Below are positions 22,256 to 34,340 of a stretch of 64,000 bases of DNA, piece by piece. The stretch is taken from assembly GCA_964059195.1 (NCBI GenBank), contig CAXKWD010000007.1:54473620-54537619 (forward strand), in the 5' to 3' direction. A program made the translations under genes and the position numbers. This DNA comes from Ectobius pallidus. Taxonomy: Eukaryota; Arthropoda; Insecta; Blattodea; Ectobiidae. The stretch's first letter is position 1; each line of letters begins with the position of its first letter. The notes under the pieces are model-generated. The model was not told where the DNA came from and did no database searches. It saw only the letters and a list, made by a program, of their open reading frames with translations.

Positions 22256-24974
22256 ATGCCCTCCTGTTTTGTGCCAGGATGTAGTAACGGATACGGCAAA
22301 GATTCATACAAAAATGTACATTTCTTCAGGCCCCCGAAGAACGAAGAACTATTTACAAAATGGATGAGGGCAATCCCCAGAAAGGATAGGTCTCTTAATC
22401 ACAAATCTTATGTTGTCACGTCCATTTTTCAGACGATTTACTTGTAAAGGTTGATTCATTTGTTGTGAACGAAATGAAAGTTGAAATACAAAGACTAATG
22501 GAATTTAAAGCCCAATGCGGTTCCAAACTTATTTCCTAATTTTGCCTAGCTATTTATCAAAACCTCAAAAAGTTAGAAAATTGCCCAAAACTAGAGAAAT
22601 TCCAATAAAAAGTGTTAATTCCCATAACAGCTTAACAAGTTCAACAATAACGGCAACAATGAGTCCTCCCCACCCTCAGAAAAGCTCGCACCACGAAAAT
22701 ATACAGCAAGAAAACAATAAAATTCTGTCACTAAAGAGAAAAATAAATAATTTAAATCGTAATTTGACACGGATGAAAGATAAATTGTGGTGTGAGAAAG
22801 CAAAAGTTCTTGTATTAGAGAAGAAGCTAGCCAGGAAAGAATGTGAATTTGATGAAAACCGGATGAAGCATTTAAGTAAGAAACAGAAAATTATCGTAGA
22901 TAGTATGATTAAAAAATGCAACATGTCGAACTCCGAGGGAATGAGGTACTCAAATGAGCTCGTACTGGAGAGTTTGCTATTGAAAATTAAATCTCCTAAA
23001 GGATATAGGCATTGCCTCAAACACGGTTTGCTCCCTTTTCCATCAGAATCTCACTTGAAGAGATTGTGTAAAGGTCTTAAATGTCCTTACGGGGTGAATA
23101 CAAATGCCATAAATGCCTTATCTAATTTTTTTCAAAAGGAAAGTGATGAAAACAGGCACCTCGGTGTATTAATATTCGATGAGGTAAAATTAAAAGAGGA
23201 AATCCAATTTAATGCGACCTCCTTAAAAGTTGACGGATTTGTAGATTTCGGAGACTTAACACCTGAAAACATGAAACATTCTTTAGCCAATCATGCCCTT
23301 GTGTTTATGTTCGTACCCTTATTATTTAACTGGGTACAGCCTGTCGCTGTATATGCGAGTAGAAACGCAACCCCCGACGACTTACTTGCTAAAATCCTTA
23401 TTCAAGTTGTCTTGCAGTTGGAACAGGCCAGAGCAAAAGTAATTGGCTTTACTTCAGACAGCAGCCAGTCCAATAAAAAGACATGGTCAAATTTAGGAAT
23501 CTGCGGGAAAAGAGGAAAAGTTATGTGTAGCATTCAGAATCCAGCAGACAAAAACAGGAAAGTCTGGGCATTTTCGGATGCTGTCCATATACTAACATGT
23601 GCGAAAAACTTCTTTCATGGCAGATGCTTTGTCATGAAAGAAGTTTCTCACAACAAAGCGTCAGTCTTGTACAACAGTGAAGCTATCAATTATGAATTAT
23701 TTCGGAAAGTATATAAATTTGACACTAGTGATGGGTCTGCAAGACTTAGGATCTGCCCAAAAGTGACAGCTGCTCACCTCGACCCTACATCATTCCAACG
23801 TATGAATGCGAGATTGGCATTCCAATTATTTAGTAACAGCATGGCTAATGGAATGAAGTTTTTTCATGAGACAAAGTCTGAAGGGTTCGTAGGAAGTGAA
23901 AGAACAGAAAAGTTTACTAGAGAAATGAATGACCTTGCTGATGCTTAAAACTCATTTATTCTGAAGAGGGGACTCTACAAAGAATCGAAATCTCACAAGG
24001 CACTCTTAAAATTTCTTGAAATTTTCAATTCAGAAAATAAAAACACTTTTGCCTCAGATAGAACACTAGAACCTCTGAGAGTTACCCTAACAAGCACTCT
24101 GGAAGTGTCAGATTATTTGTGGAGCAAACAATTCAAATATGCACTCACTGCTAAATTTAATCAGGATCCTTTAGAACGTCACTTTGGAATTCTGCGCTCT
24201 TTAACTTGTGATGACCATCCTTCTACAGTCAATTTCTTACATCTACATATGTTGCAATCAGTTTATGTTCCACTTAAACTTGCCTTGGCATCGGGAACTA
24301 ATTACCAACCAAAAAGTGAAGCCCCACTTACTTCTTTTGTAAATCAAATACGTGTAATGTGTAAAGAAGTAGAGAATAAAAACAAAGCAATAACAAAATC
24401 AGTACAAGCCAACATCAAGGAAAAAGTAGTTTTAAATGATGCACGATGCCATGACTGGGAAGAACTACCTGAAATTAAAGCCGGTGCTACTAGAGAATGT
24501 CTCATTTATTACTTAGCAGGCTACATTGTTTGAAAAACTACTGACGTTACTGATTACATCAACTGCTCTGTTATGTTGAGAAATAATAATGTCTCCACTT
24601 CATCAGCTGCTCTGTGGACAAAAATAAAGGATTATGGTACAATTAAAGACACTGCCTATTTAACGCATCCTTCAAATGGGGTTTATCATGTGCTGTTACT
24701 AGCAGAGATGGTAATTGCCACCAAACTACGTTCAACCAGCGACATTTGGGGTGATATATTTTATGAATGCCTAGACAGTATTGGGAAAATCAATATACAT
24801 TCAGTAGATAGCATTGGATGTTGCCATGAACACACGTTAGATATTGTAGGCAAGCTGGTGTTTAGATATTTAAAGTGCCGTTTCTTTTTTCGTGCGAAAG
24901 AAATCCAAAGAGAAATGATAAGTGGAAAGTCGGCTAAGTCATCTCGGAAATTTTCGGAGGTTTCTAACTGCTGA
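22256..24974 (+). pseudogene. P-element transposase (THAP domain type), decayed
   Basis: 22256-22440 encodes a THAP zinc finger (MPSCFVPGCSNGYGKD, HFFRPPKNEELFTKWMRAI); its C-terminal half is frame-shifted (AVPNLFPNFA-type motif near 22517). The 477-aa frame 22515-23948 has a coiled coil at residues ~50-120, then the P transposase core: LGVLIFDEVKLKEE (first catalytic Asp, about residue 221), WVQPVAVYASRNATP, GFTSDSSQSNKKTW (about 311-324). A single TAA at 23946-23948 ends it, but the same frame continues (SFILKRGLYKESKSHKALLKF, NQDPLERHFGILRSL) to a TGA at 24531-24533, and again to 24974. Two nonsense changes plus N-terminal frameshifts make it inactive, though most of the protein is still readable. 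Confidence 0.85.
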
Positions 24975-25813
24975 CAGCATTCCAAGGTGAGTTCATTACT
25001 TTTAATCATGTAACTTTTGTGTTCATATTATCATAGTATATTTTTAAAAAGCCCTCAATGATGCATAGGATTTAAATGAAATGCCTTACTACCTTGCGGA
25101 TGGAGGAGATTTAAACACCCAACCTTCAGTTTTTAACTTTTTACACAAAAGATTGTAAAACTGTTAGAACCTAGTGGATTTTGATGGAACTTTGACTGAT
25201 ATGTAGCCTTAACATTGCAGTATAATCTTAGATGATCATAAAGCTAAATTTTACTTATATTTGATTATTTATGTCATTGCTAACGAAAAATAGAATAGCC
25301 AAAACAAAAATGTACACTATGGACACTCCTGTTACAGTAAATAGACTGTGGACACTCTTTATGAGCTATTATAAATTATACCCTTGTCAGTGGTTCTTGA
25401 GGGTGGCGATGTGGCCTTGTCCTTCAACAATTTACAAACATGTACAGTCCTTGTTAAAATTTTCTCAACGTAAAATCAGTTTGCATAATAGATAAGATAT
25501 AAATCTAACACATAATATTGCACAAAGCCCAGAAAAGACTCGCCTAGAAACTGACGGAAAAAGGAGTCACCCAGAAATTGCCAGAACGACGGAGTCTAGA
25601 AACGTCGCGGCCTCTCGCGGCCTCCTAGTGGACGGGCGGCAGACGAGCGCTAGTGGGCATGACAGCGGTACGGCTATTGGGTCACGCTTCAGGGGGGGAA
25701 GGCCTGTAGGGAGGAGCTCGCGCTAAGGGGTGTGCCCGTGCGGCGCAGCGCGCATTCCAGATTCCACGCGGGCGGAACTTTTGAGACATTGGCTCTGGAA
25801 TATTCGTCGGGCC

Positions 25814-25821
25814 TATATATA
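25814..25821 (+). promoter_or_regulatory. TATA box of solo LTR copy 2
   Basis: TATATATA followed about 30 bp later by a CAGTCAGTCAG region, at the position equivalent to 606-612 in copy 1. Confidence 0.55.
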
Positions 25822-26424
25822 GGGCCGCGAGCGAGCTCAGACAGTCAGTCAGAAAGTCGGAGTTGAGAGAGACAGTTCCTGAGTAGCAGAGAGCCAGTCA
25901 GTAAGTCAGTAACAGTAACAGAGTTGAGTTCAGTTCGTGAGTAGCAGAGAGTCAGTGAGTAAATCAGTCGAGGAGAGTAACAGCAACGGCCAGTCAGAGG
26001 GAGTCAGTCTGCGAGGAGTGATGAGCCAGTCAATGGGAGAACAGTAAGTCCGTAACAGTCAGTAACAGCGGGAGGGAGTCAGCGTCAGAGTGTGAACTGG
26101 ACGAAGAGCACTGATCAGCGCGACCTCAAGTAAGTGTGACTTGAGGAGCTGAGGACCTGGACGGAGTGAACCAATCGGCGCAGCTGAGGACTTGGGAAGC
26201 TGAGGAGCCAGTGACCGGAGGGACTAGTCAACGGAGGGACCCGCGAACGGAAGACCTAGTCAACGGGGAACTAGTGACCGGAGAGAAGGGTGAACGGAAG
26301 AACTGGTGAGCTGATCTGGATTGGACTGGAACAGTGCTGTGACGTGGCAGTGAGCACCGGACAGAAGAGTGAGTTGGAGAACATTCAGGAGTTTTCTGTC
26401 TGTATTGACCATTGTTTGATAGGA

Positions 26425-26430
26425 AATAAA
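26425..26430 (+). terminator. Poly(A) signal of solo LTR copy 2
   Basis: AATAAA in the same GATAGGAAATAAAGAA context as in copy 1, 66 bp from the LTR end. Confidence 0.5.
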
Positions 26431-28029
26431 GAAATCTCCATCCTTCAATTAGAAACTCGGTGTTCTGATTTTGAACCCCGACGAGCCCTTGTTACAATAT
26501 TAATTTTTATATTAAAACTAAGGAAAAGAATACGGTAAATCATTTATTTACTGTCACATAATTTAGTAATTTAGTTTGGTTTGGTAAAGTTTATCAAGGC
26601 AGACACAACATATGATCTCTGAAGTATCGACTTTTATGCTTTGTTGTAAGCGTCTCCATTACAGCCTTGGCACCCCTAACTGATCTAATAAAGAACTGGA
26701 ATTACTTAAACTGTCTAAACATTCACTGTTGCTTTCAAGAGTGTGCTGCAAACTAATTTCTTTTGAAAGACATACCAAGGTTTGCTAAAATGTATATATG
26801 ACATGTCCATCAAGATTCTAAGACCTTTTATCCGGAAGAGATATTGTGCTATTGAAATATTCGTTAAAACTGCAAAAATAGTATGGAGTCGAAAATTTAA
26901 CCCTTTTTTAAATCATAATGCAATATCCTAAAACTATATTACATATGCCTATAAATACATATTCTAAAAGAGTGGAACTTGATCTACAGCCTGGTAAAGT
27001 TTTCCTTTTCATAAATTTAAAACTGTACTTGAGAGAACAAATTATAGGCCTATTTAGTACTGGTATGGGTCTATACCAGCGTTTCTCAACCTTTCTGATC
27101 CCGAGGACCTCTAAAATGTCTAAAAACTTTACATCCCATTTTTAAAAATAGGCTATAAGTAGGCCTATATTCTTAATATTTAGGGTATTAATTATTATCT
27201 ATATTAATAAAAGGAAGTGTCTGTCCTCCGTCTGTCTGTCTGTCCGCGATGCCCAGCGAAATCTACTCAACGCAGAGATCTGAAATTTTATACATAGGCG
27301 GACTAAAGGGTTGGAATGTGCACCTCGAAGCCGGAATTTTAATTTTCGCTTTCGTTCGTGCATTTTTTGCATTTTCGAAGCATCAGTTTCAGTAATAGAT
27401 TTCAATATCAAATCACTTACAGCTGGCTTTGGCTATTTTTGTCAACATACCTCATACCTTGGAAATAAAAGCAACGCGATCGCTTGATTTTGTTAGTCCA
27501 TCCTAGACGATTCATTTGTTTAGTGTGTCAAGGCCCACAGACATATGACATTTTCAACCTACACGGAAGAAGGATAATCAACCCTAAAGATGGTCAAACA
27601 TTGTTCGATTTGAACGAAACTCACTATACAGGGGTTTTCTGGGCCAAGGAACTCGAATCTGAGGTCGCTTTTACCAGGGGACGCTACCTATACCTGGGCC
27701 GTTGTAAGTTTGCACTTTCCATTCTACAAGTTAAGTTGCCAGTATCAAAGATTGACAAATGAACTACTCGACTTCGTTCTGTACTGACAAGGAGGTGCCG
27801 ATCGGCAGTTTTCGGCTGTATTCGGCCTTGAACATTCGAAACTATTTCTAATCCCTCAATTACTATTTTTCTGTTCTCCCGTTCAGTAATTTTCGATATT
27901 TATGTAATATAATATTATTCTGAACCTATAGTATCACAAAAAAAAACCCTTATCGTTCATGTATACAAAGATTTGTCCTCCTATGTGTGCGACATGGTAC
28001 TCCTTTAGATGATAATATTCACATTTCAA

Positions 28030-28105
28030 CTTCGTGTTGTCGTAGCTCAATGGTTATAATGCTGGATAGTTACGTAGACGTTTAGGGTTCGATCCTAGGC
28101 AATGA
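28030..28105 (+). other. tRNA-like sequence (probable pseudo-tRNA) in the Helitron
   Basis: GTAGCTCAATGGTTATAATG followed 30 bp later by GGGTTCGATCCTAGG resembles the A and B boxes of a tRNA, and TTGTC near the start can pair with GGCAA at the end. The D and anticodon stems are poor, so I regard it as a tRNA-derived remnant, not a functional tRNA gene. Confidence 0.4.
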
Positions 28106-29617
28106 ACTTTTTCTTTATATACTATTTTTAAGACGCAAATATAGTTCATAATTTTTAATTTTTAAAATTAGCTGTCTTATATTTTATTGTATAATATAAT
28201 TTGTATTGTATAAAACATTATCAGTAGTGAAACCTTAACCTCGGTCAATTTGAAGATCGCCTTTAGCGGCGAAAACGTATTAAAACTCTTTTCAGGTAGA
28301 GGGACAAGATGTCCCATTTTTCGCACGATACTCCTTTACTTCCTCTGTCCGTGCCATAGGTACTATAAGTAGAGGAAGTGTCGTTTTCGATCCCGAAATT
28401 CCGACTTTAGCTTTTAACATAAATGCACGTTTTGAGGCTCCCGAATCAAAAAATACTATTTTGGAAACATGTCTGTGTGCGTGTATCAGTGTGTGAGAGT
28501 GTCAGTGTGTTTGTGTGTATGTCTGTGAACATCCTAGCTCGAGAAGGAAAATTGTATGAAAACAAAATTTTTTGGGGCTCAGGTACTTTTCTCAGGAAAG
28601 TAGAAATAAGGTAATAATTTTTTTAGAAAATCGGTAATAGAAGCACTTTTAATCTTGAATGATATTAATTAAAAGGAGAAAATTAAGTTAGTGGGTGGTA
28701 TAAAATTATAACATTCCAGAGTAACCAACTTTGATTGCTTCACATAACTCTTTTTGTTAAAAATATTTACATATGATTATTAAATAGACTCAGTTTGATA
28801 AAAATGTTAAAATTCACTAAGCCTTTTTAAATGTGAAAGTTCTCAGAAATTGTAGAAAGTCTGTAACAGGTTGTCTTTGCTTTCCAATATGTCTGGCTCC
28901 ACAGGGTGTAATTCTTTATCAATAATCTAGCATCTATTATTATTATTATTTGACAAATTTTAACGATTGTCTAAAAAATAGTGTACGATACACGTGAGAA
29001 AATTATTTTATTTTCTCGTAGGATTGCTGCATTCGCTCTTAAGGGCTAGTTTCGCAAACATAGCAAACTCGCAATTAAAAATCTCGTTTTAACATTTGGA
29101 TCATTAATTATTTTGTTCTAAAATTTTTGTTTTAATATATGTTACCTGTAATACATATGTTTTATAAACATATCTTAATTTAAATTATATGTTTTATAAT
29201 TACCAAATAACTTAAATATTTTTGAAAGTTTCAAAGATCGATTATATTACATAATACAATATATTGTCAGAGGTTTTAGGTAATTGTTTTTCAAATGAAA
29301 CTGCAATAGCAATCATGCATTTTTCTCCAAAACATAATTACTTTTATTTTTTAATAAGTGTTGTGAAGCCTGGGATTACTTGCAATAATAAAACGGTAAA
29401 ACTCAAACTTAACACTAAAACAGTAACTTGGGGTAGGTGGTAAAAGTAAAAAATTAAAGGGGCTATTAACAAAGTGTTGCCCAGGGTGCAAATTACGTGA
29501 AATCTGGATCTGCCCTTATAGATTTGACAAAAAGCATAAGGCAGGTAATTTTAAAAATTAAAAATTAAAGACTGCATTTAAATCTTAAAAATATAGTGAA
29601 TAAAAAAAAAAATTACA

Positions 29618-29695
29618 GCATAGAGAGGGATTTGAAACCAAGGACCTCCAGTTCCACGATCTATCATCTTAACCATTACACCACTTATAACTTTG
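29618..29695 (-). other. tRNA-like sequence on the minus strand in the Helitron
   Basis: The minus strand reads AGTGGTGTAATGGTTAAGATG, an A-box-like stretch, and about 30 bp on TGGTTTCAAATCCCTC, a B-box-like stretch. No convincing cloverleaf. Confidence 0.35.
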
Positions 29696-31014
29696 TCAAA
29701 TAACGAGAATATTAGGGATGTAAAGCTTTCTCCGATAAGCCATAAGCCTTTGTATATGAACAATACGATTTTTGATTAATAGTGTACTTGTGTTTGTATT
29801 TGTATAAATACTATTAATACTGAGACGTAATACATTAATTACGGAAAAATGAGAGAGTATCCCCTAATACAAGCATGCAAGGTTCGAAGCCGAATGGCTT
29901 CTGTCTGTCAGTGAATAGAATTGCAGTGCAGCCAGCGTAAATAGGCATATAGTTGAAACTGGAAAGTGCAAAGTTACAGTGGCCCAGGTATAATCGTGGA
30001 ATGCACTCCACGTGATTTAGGTGTTAATAATTATAATGATTTAACTATGCTCTTAATTTTTAGTTTTTAATTTTTGAAATAATTATCGCGGGGGAAGCCG
30101 CGGGCACATGCGGGCACATGCTGTTTGTCTGTCTGTCCACGATGCCCATCGAAATCTACTGAACACAGAGATCTGAAATTTTAAAGATAGATGGACTGAA
30201 AGGTGGGCGAATGCACCTCGAAGCCGAATTTTTAATTTTAGCTTTCGTTCGCGAGTTATGAGTGAAAAACTGGCAGAAAACGTGATTTTAGCACTGTCGA
30301 AGCATCAGATTTCAGTAATACATTTCAATGTCAAATCAATTGCAGTTGGCTTTGGCTATTTTTGTCATACCGTGGAAATAAAAGCATCGCGATCGCTTGA
30401 ATGTTGTAAGCCCACGCTGGTCTATTCATTTGTTTAGAATGTCAAGGCCCGTAGACATATGAAATTTTCAACCTACACGGAAGAGGGATAATCAACATAG
30501 ACCTAAATATGGTTAAACATTGTTCGATTTGGACGAAACTCACTATACAGGGATTTTCTGGGCCAAGGAACTCGAATCTGAGATCGCTTTTACCAGGCGA
30601 CGCTACCTAATCGTGGTATGTAGTCCACGTGATTTAGGTGTTAATAAATATAATGATTTAACTATTATGCTCTTAATTTTTAATTCTTGAAATAATTATC
30701 GCGGGCGATCGCTTGATTTTGTAAGTCCATCCTGGACGATTCATTTGTTTAGAATATCAAGGCACGAAAACATATGAAATTTTCAACCTACACGGAAGAG
30801 GGATAATCAATATAGGCCTAAATATGGTCAAACACTGTTCGATTTGGACGAAACTCACTGTACAGGGGTATTCTGGGCCAAGGAACTCGAATCTGAGGTC
30901 GCTTTTACCAGGCGACGCTATCTAATCGTGGTATGTAGTCCACGTGATTTAGGTGTTAATAAATATAATGATTTAACTATTATGCTCTTAATTTTTAATT
31001 TTTGAAATAATTAT

Positions 31015-31042
31015 CGCGGGCGAAGCCGCGGGCACATGCTAG
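31015..31042 (+). other. Helitron 3' terminal hairpin and CTAG end
   Basis: CGCGG GCGAAG CCGCG stem-loop followed by GGCACATG and CTAG, the canonical rolling-circle termination signal layout. Confidence 0.75.
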
Positions 31043-31625
31043 TAGGTCAATATAACAAATATATCTAAATACACGAAACCCTCGTTAAGAGAGCGCCTCT
31101 AATAACAAATTCCGACAAAGTCTTATTTTTCAGGGTTTTGAATGAAAGAGGGAACCATAGACATCAGTGCATCAGGGATTTCAAACTGTGGTTCGTAAAT
31201 GCAAAAGTAAGGAAACTTGCAATAGGACCTGTATTTTCGAAGATTTTAAAAACATTGACATCTAGTGTCCATTATATGTGAAAATTTTTTACTTCTTTAC
31301 TTGCTTTATGATATTTTTTAATTATGTCTGGGGACTATCGGCACCATCTTCGCAGACCAAATGCTGGTCTGTATGATGTATGGAGACCGTCCGCAGGAGA
31401 TGATGCTAGGGTCTTGATGAGGTATGGAGGACGGAATTGAGATGATAGTAATAATTTGAAATAAGTTTATATTTGTTTCGAAACTGAACGTCTGTCTGAT
31501 GTTTCTCTCCTGTTTATGCTATTTCACGCGTATATTTTCACAATAACTAGCGATGCTAACGCCATGCTGCGGCCAGACCATAGAAGCTCCACTAGTGATC
31601 TCACTTTCTCCTTCCAAACGCTATG

Positions 31626-32759
31626 GTGAAATGTTATGAGCTTGTAAAGGCCTGGGACGCTTAAATCAATAACTAGAGAATTAGAGAAATACAGGTTAGA
31701 TGTAGCAGTACAGGAAGTTAGATGGGAGGGTGAAGGTTCAATATAACCAGATGCATATAACTTTTTCTACGGGAAAGGGAATGATAACCATCAATTAGGT
31801 ACTGAGGTTTTCATACATAGGAGAATCAATTCAGCCATTAAGAAAGTAGAGTTTATTAATGGTAGGCTTCCTTATGTTATTCTAAGAGGACTGTGGCATG
31901 ACAACATAGTTATTATGTCCAAGCACCAACAGAGGATAAAGATGATGATGACAAGAACAGTTTCTATGAGGAAATAGCATGAACATTTGACCAGTTTCTG
32001 GCTTATCATATGAAAATTATACTAGGAGATTTCAATGCGAAAGTAGGATGGGAGGATATTTTCAAGCCCATGATTGGGAACGAAAGTCTCCACTTGCAGA
32101 GCAACGACAATGGGGTTAGATTAGTGAATTTTGCACACTTGTAAAAAATTTAACGTAAAGAGTACAAAATTCCTACATCACGATATTCATAAATACATAT
32201 GGACCTCACTAGACAAAATGACTCATAAATCGACCATGTGCTAATAGAAACAAGGAGGCAGTCTAGTATAATTGATGTTTGAAATTTTAGGGGTGCTGAC
32301 TACGAATTTGGATCATTAACTGGTAGTTGCGGTTGTTTGGAAGAAACTTTCATTAAACAAAGGGACTATGCAAAATTTCGATGTAGAGAGATTCAATCAG
32401 AAAAAGCTAGATGATGACCAAATTATGAACATTTATCAAGTTCAGATTTCAAATAGAATTGCAGTTCCAGAAAACATAACAGAACATGAAGACAGGGATG
32501 ATGTCGCCAATATTAAAGTATCCGCAATGGAAAAATTAGGTCCGCTTCAACCAAAACCAAATAAACCATGTTTTGATAATGAGTGCATGAAATTGGTAAA
32601 TACAAGAAAGCAGGCGAAACTACAATGGTTGCAAAATCTGAATGGAACTACGTTGGAAATCTCAACAATGCTAAATGAGAAACGTCTAGAACCATTAGAA
32701 TAAAGAAAAGAAACTATCACAAACACAAAGTAAATTAATTAGAGGTAAATAGTAATGAC
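31626..32759 (+). pseudogene. RTE-A retrotransposon, segment 2: endonuclease and linker
   Basis: Shifting frames encode an APE-type endonuclease of the RTE clade: LDVAVQEVRWEGEGSI-like near 31.70 kb, FFYGKGNDNHQLGTEVFIH, ILGDFNAKVGWEDIFKPMIG (about 32.02 kb), HKYIWTSLDKMTHKSTMC-like, and GADYEFGSLTGSCGC, decayed from GADCD-DHYLVVAV. The frame 32368-32703 is the linker (MQNFDVERFNQKKLDDDQIM, then EKLGPLQPKPNKPCFDNECM). Several stops make it dead. It is cut at 32760 by RTE-B, whose 13-bp TSD begins at 32747. Confidence 0.8.
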
Positions 32760-33184
32760 CCCTCTGGGAGCTGTATGACCTTGTGGTGGTGAGGGTGCTT
32801 GCGTGGTCTAAAGATCCCTTGGGCTATGCCGGCGGTAGCATAGCTACTGGTAGGGCCTCCCAAGCCGGACAGGCCAAGGGTGAAGATCCAGACAAAGAAA
32901 CAGCTCAGAAGAGGACCTCAACGGCAGCTGTGGCGGAGAAGGAAGCCTTCGGTACGGCCCAGCTTGGCGGAAGAAGATCCTCTTGGTGTGAATTGGCAGC
33001 AGGATTCACATGGATATAGTCTAGGTTGGTGGCGGAAGAACCGCTTCTAGGTCAATGGCAGCACCAAAGGTCCAGTCAGGCGACCTACTGCGAAGGGTAG
33101 GAGGAACTCTTTAGCCGTAGAGAAGGCAACCTCCTAAGGGAGAAAACCCTAACAGAAAACCGTGGTCCTCCAAAGTAGTGGGGG

Positions 33185-34066
33185 TTGAGCGTAAGGCCAG
33201 CTCCCTTGCTTTGTAAAAAGAAACCTGCTAAAAAATCTCAACAAAGGTTAGCCGGACTGATAAACGGAAAACGACCAAGGCATGTTAAACGGCATATGAG
33301 AAATATTTTAAATATTGGAACGTGGAATGTATTGACCCTTTTACAAGCAGGAAAACTTCAAGAATTGACTGAACAAATTGAGAAAACTAAACTTGAAATT
33401 GTTGCAGTCCAAGAAACAAGCTGGAGTGGAACAGGATTTATTAAGAAAAACAAATTCACATTTTACTATGGAGGACCAAATTTTAAAACAGCTGGCACTG
33501 GCTTTTTAATACACCAAAGAATTATGAAACACATAATAGGATTTGAATCACAGAATGAAAGACTCTCTAAAATAAGGATCAAAGGCAAATTTAATAATAT
33601 AACTTTAATAAATGCCTATGCTCCTACTGAAGATAAAGCAGAAGAAATAAAGGAACAGTTTTATAATGATTTACAATATGTAATTGATCATACACCCAAA
33701 AGCGATACTATAGTCATTTTGGGTGATTTTAATGCAAAATTAGGCAAAGAAAAAGCTTTCAGAAAAGTAACGGGTATGCAAAAGTTACATGATGAAACAA
33801 GTGGAAATAGAGAATTGTTATGTCAATTTGCCATGGAAAATAACATGATAATAATGAGTACCCAGTTCCAGCACAAAAACATACATAAAGGAACATGGAA
33901 GGCACCTAACCACAATACAGTCAACCAAATAGATCGCGTAGCCATCAATAGCAATAAAAAAGAACTAATAGAAGATGTAAAATCAATGAGAGGGCCTAAT
34001 ATAGACTCAGATCATTACTTGGTTAAGATCATTATTAATAAAAAACTACCAAGTGTATATAAGTAA
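33185..34066 (+). CDS. RTE-B ORF, APE-type endonuclease domain
   Basis: This 293-aa open frame is intact for the endonuclease: LNIGTWNVLTLLQAGKL (Asn of strand 1), VAVQETSWSGTG (catalytic Glu), NAYAPTEDKAEE, IVILGDFNAKLGKE (Asp/Asn pair), VNQIDRVAIN and IDSDHYLVKI (final Asp-His). This order is that of RTE/BovB-like LINE endonucleases, which nick target DNA for target-primed reverse transcription. The nominal start codon is TTG; the first ATG-type start that keeps the domain is MRNILNIGTWN near 33297. The frame stops at 34066 and the linker continues in another frame, so the full polyprotein is broken. Confidence 0.8.
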   Translation: MSVRPAPLLCKKKPAKKSQQRLAGLINGKRPRHVKRHMRNILNIGTWNVLTLLQAGKLQELTEQIEKTKLEIVAVQETSWSGTGFIKKNKFTFYYGGPNFKTAGTGFLIHQRIMKHIIGFESQNERLSKIRIKGKFNNITLINAYAPTEDKAEEIKEQFYNDLQYVIDHTPKSDTIVILGDFNAKLGKEKAFRKVTGMQKLHDETSGNRELLCQFAMENNMIIMSTQFQHKNIHKGTWKAPNHNTVNQIDRVAINSNKKELIEDVKSMRGPNIDSDHYLVKIIINKKLPSVYK

Positions 34067-34125
34067 AAGAAAAACGTACAAACCTTAAAATGGAATAAAC
34101 AAAACACAAAATCCAAGGAAACTAA

Positions 34126-34332
34126 ATGAATATAAAACACTCCTTTATAAAAAAACTTGGAGAATTACCTGAAGAAAACGAGATTAATAATGAATGGAAC
34201 AACATTAAAAATGCAGTAATGGAAGCAGCAGAACAAACAATAAAATTTCAAGAGAAACCCCCTCAAAATGAATGGTGGGATGAAGAATGCAAACTAATAA
34301 TGGAAGAAAAGAATAAACATCAGGTAAACTGA
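34126..34332 (+). pseudogene. RTE-B linker between endonuclease and RT
   Basis: The 68-aa frame (IKKLGELPEENEINNEWNNI, KFQEKPPQNEWWDEECKLIM) matches the conserved linker with its WWDEEC motif. It is cut off after EEKNKHQ by the insertion starting near 34341. Confidence 0.75.
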
Positions 34333-34340
34333 TGTAAAAA

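Larger units (their letters stand above)
25519..26496 (+). mobile_element. Solo LTR of an LTR retrotransposon (copy 2), inside the P element
   Basis: This is a 978-bp TG...CA element homologous along its length to 347-1239, with the same 4-bp TSD ATAT at 25515-25518 and 26497-26500. It contains small insertions relative to copy 1, for example extra CAGT-rich units in the leader. There is no internal coding region. The insertion lies 0.5 kb downstream of the P transposase frame. Confidence 0.85.
27198..31042 (+). mobile_element. Non-autonomous Helitron inside the P element
   Basis: It starts TCTATATTAATAAAAGGAAG after a host A (27197) and ends CTAG before a host T (31043), the 5'-TC...CTRR-3' rule for Helitrons inserted between A and T with no TSD. 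Nine bases before CTAG is the hairpin CGCGG-GCGAAG-CCGCG (31015-31030). There is no Rep/helicase frame. An internal old 3' end plus a fresh start of the CTGTCTGTCTGTCC-type 5' region at about 30080-30130 shows two head-to-tail units. The second unit contains a 316-bp tandem duplication (about 30391-30706 and 30707-31018). Short open frames inside are not conserved proteins. Confidence 0.8.
21969..31625 (+). mobile_element. P element inserted in RTE-A, itself containing an LTR and a Helitron
   Basis: The termini are CATAGTGCTTGGAAAGGAG at 21969 and CTCCTTCCAAACGCTATG ending at 31625. The ~35-bp TIRs share GGAGAAAGTG and GATCACT blocks and start with CA, as in P elements. Flanks GAGAAAT (21962-21968) and GTGAAAT (31626-31632) are a near-perfect 7-bp repeat. 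The interrupted RTE sequence matches the uninterrupted RTE-C copy across this point. Subtracting the solo LTR (25519-26496) and Helitron (27198-31042) leaves about 4.8 kb with a P-type transposase gene. Unassigned interior stretches (24975-25518, 26497-27197, 31043-31590) are AT-rich and non-coding. Confidence 0.75.

Noticed and set aside
28030..28105. Functional tRNA gene
   Set aside because: A and B boxes are tRNA-like but D and anticodon stems do not pair well, and it lies inside a Helitron.
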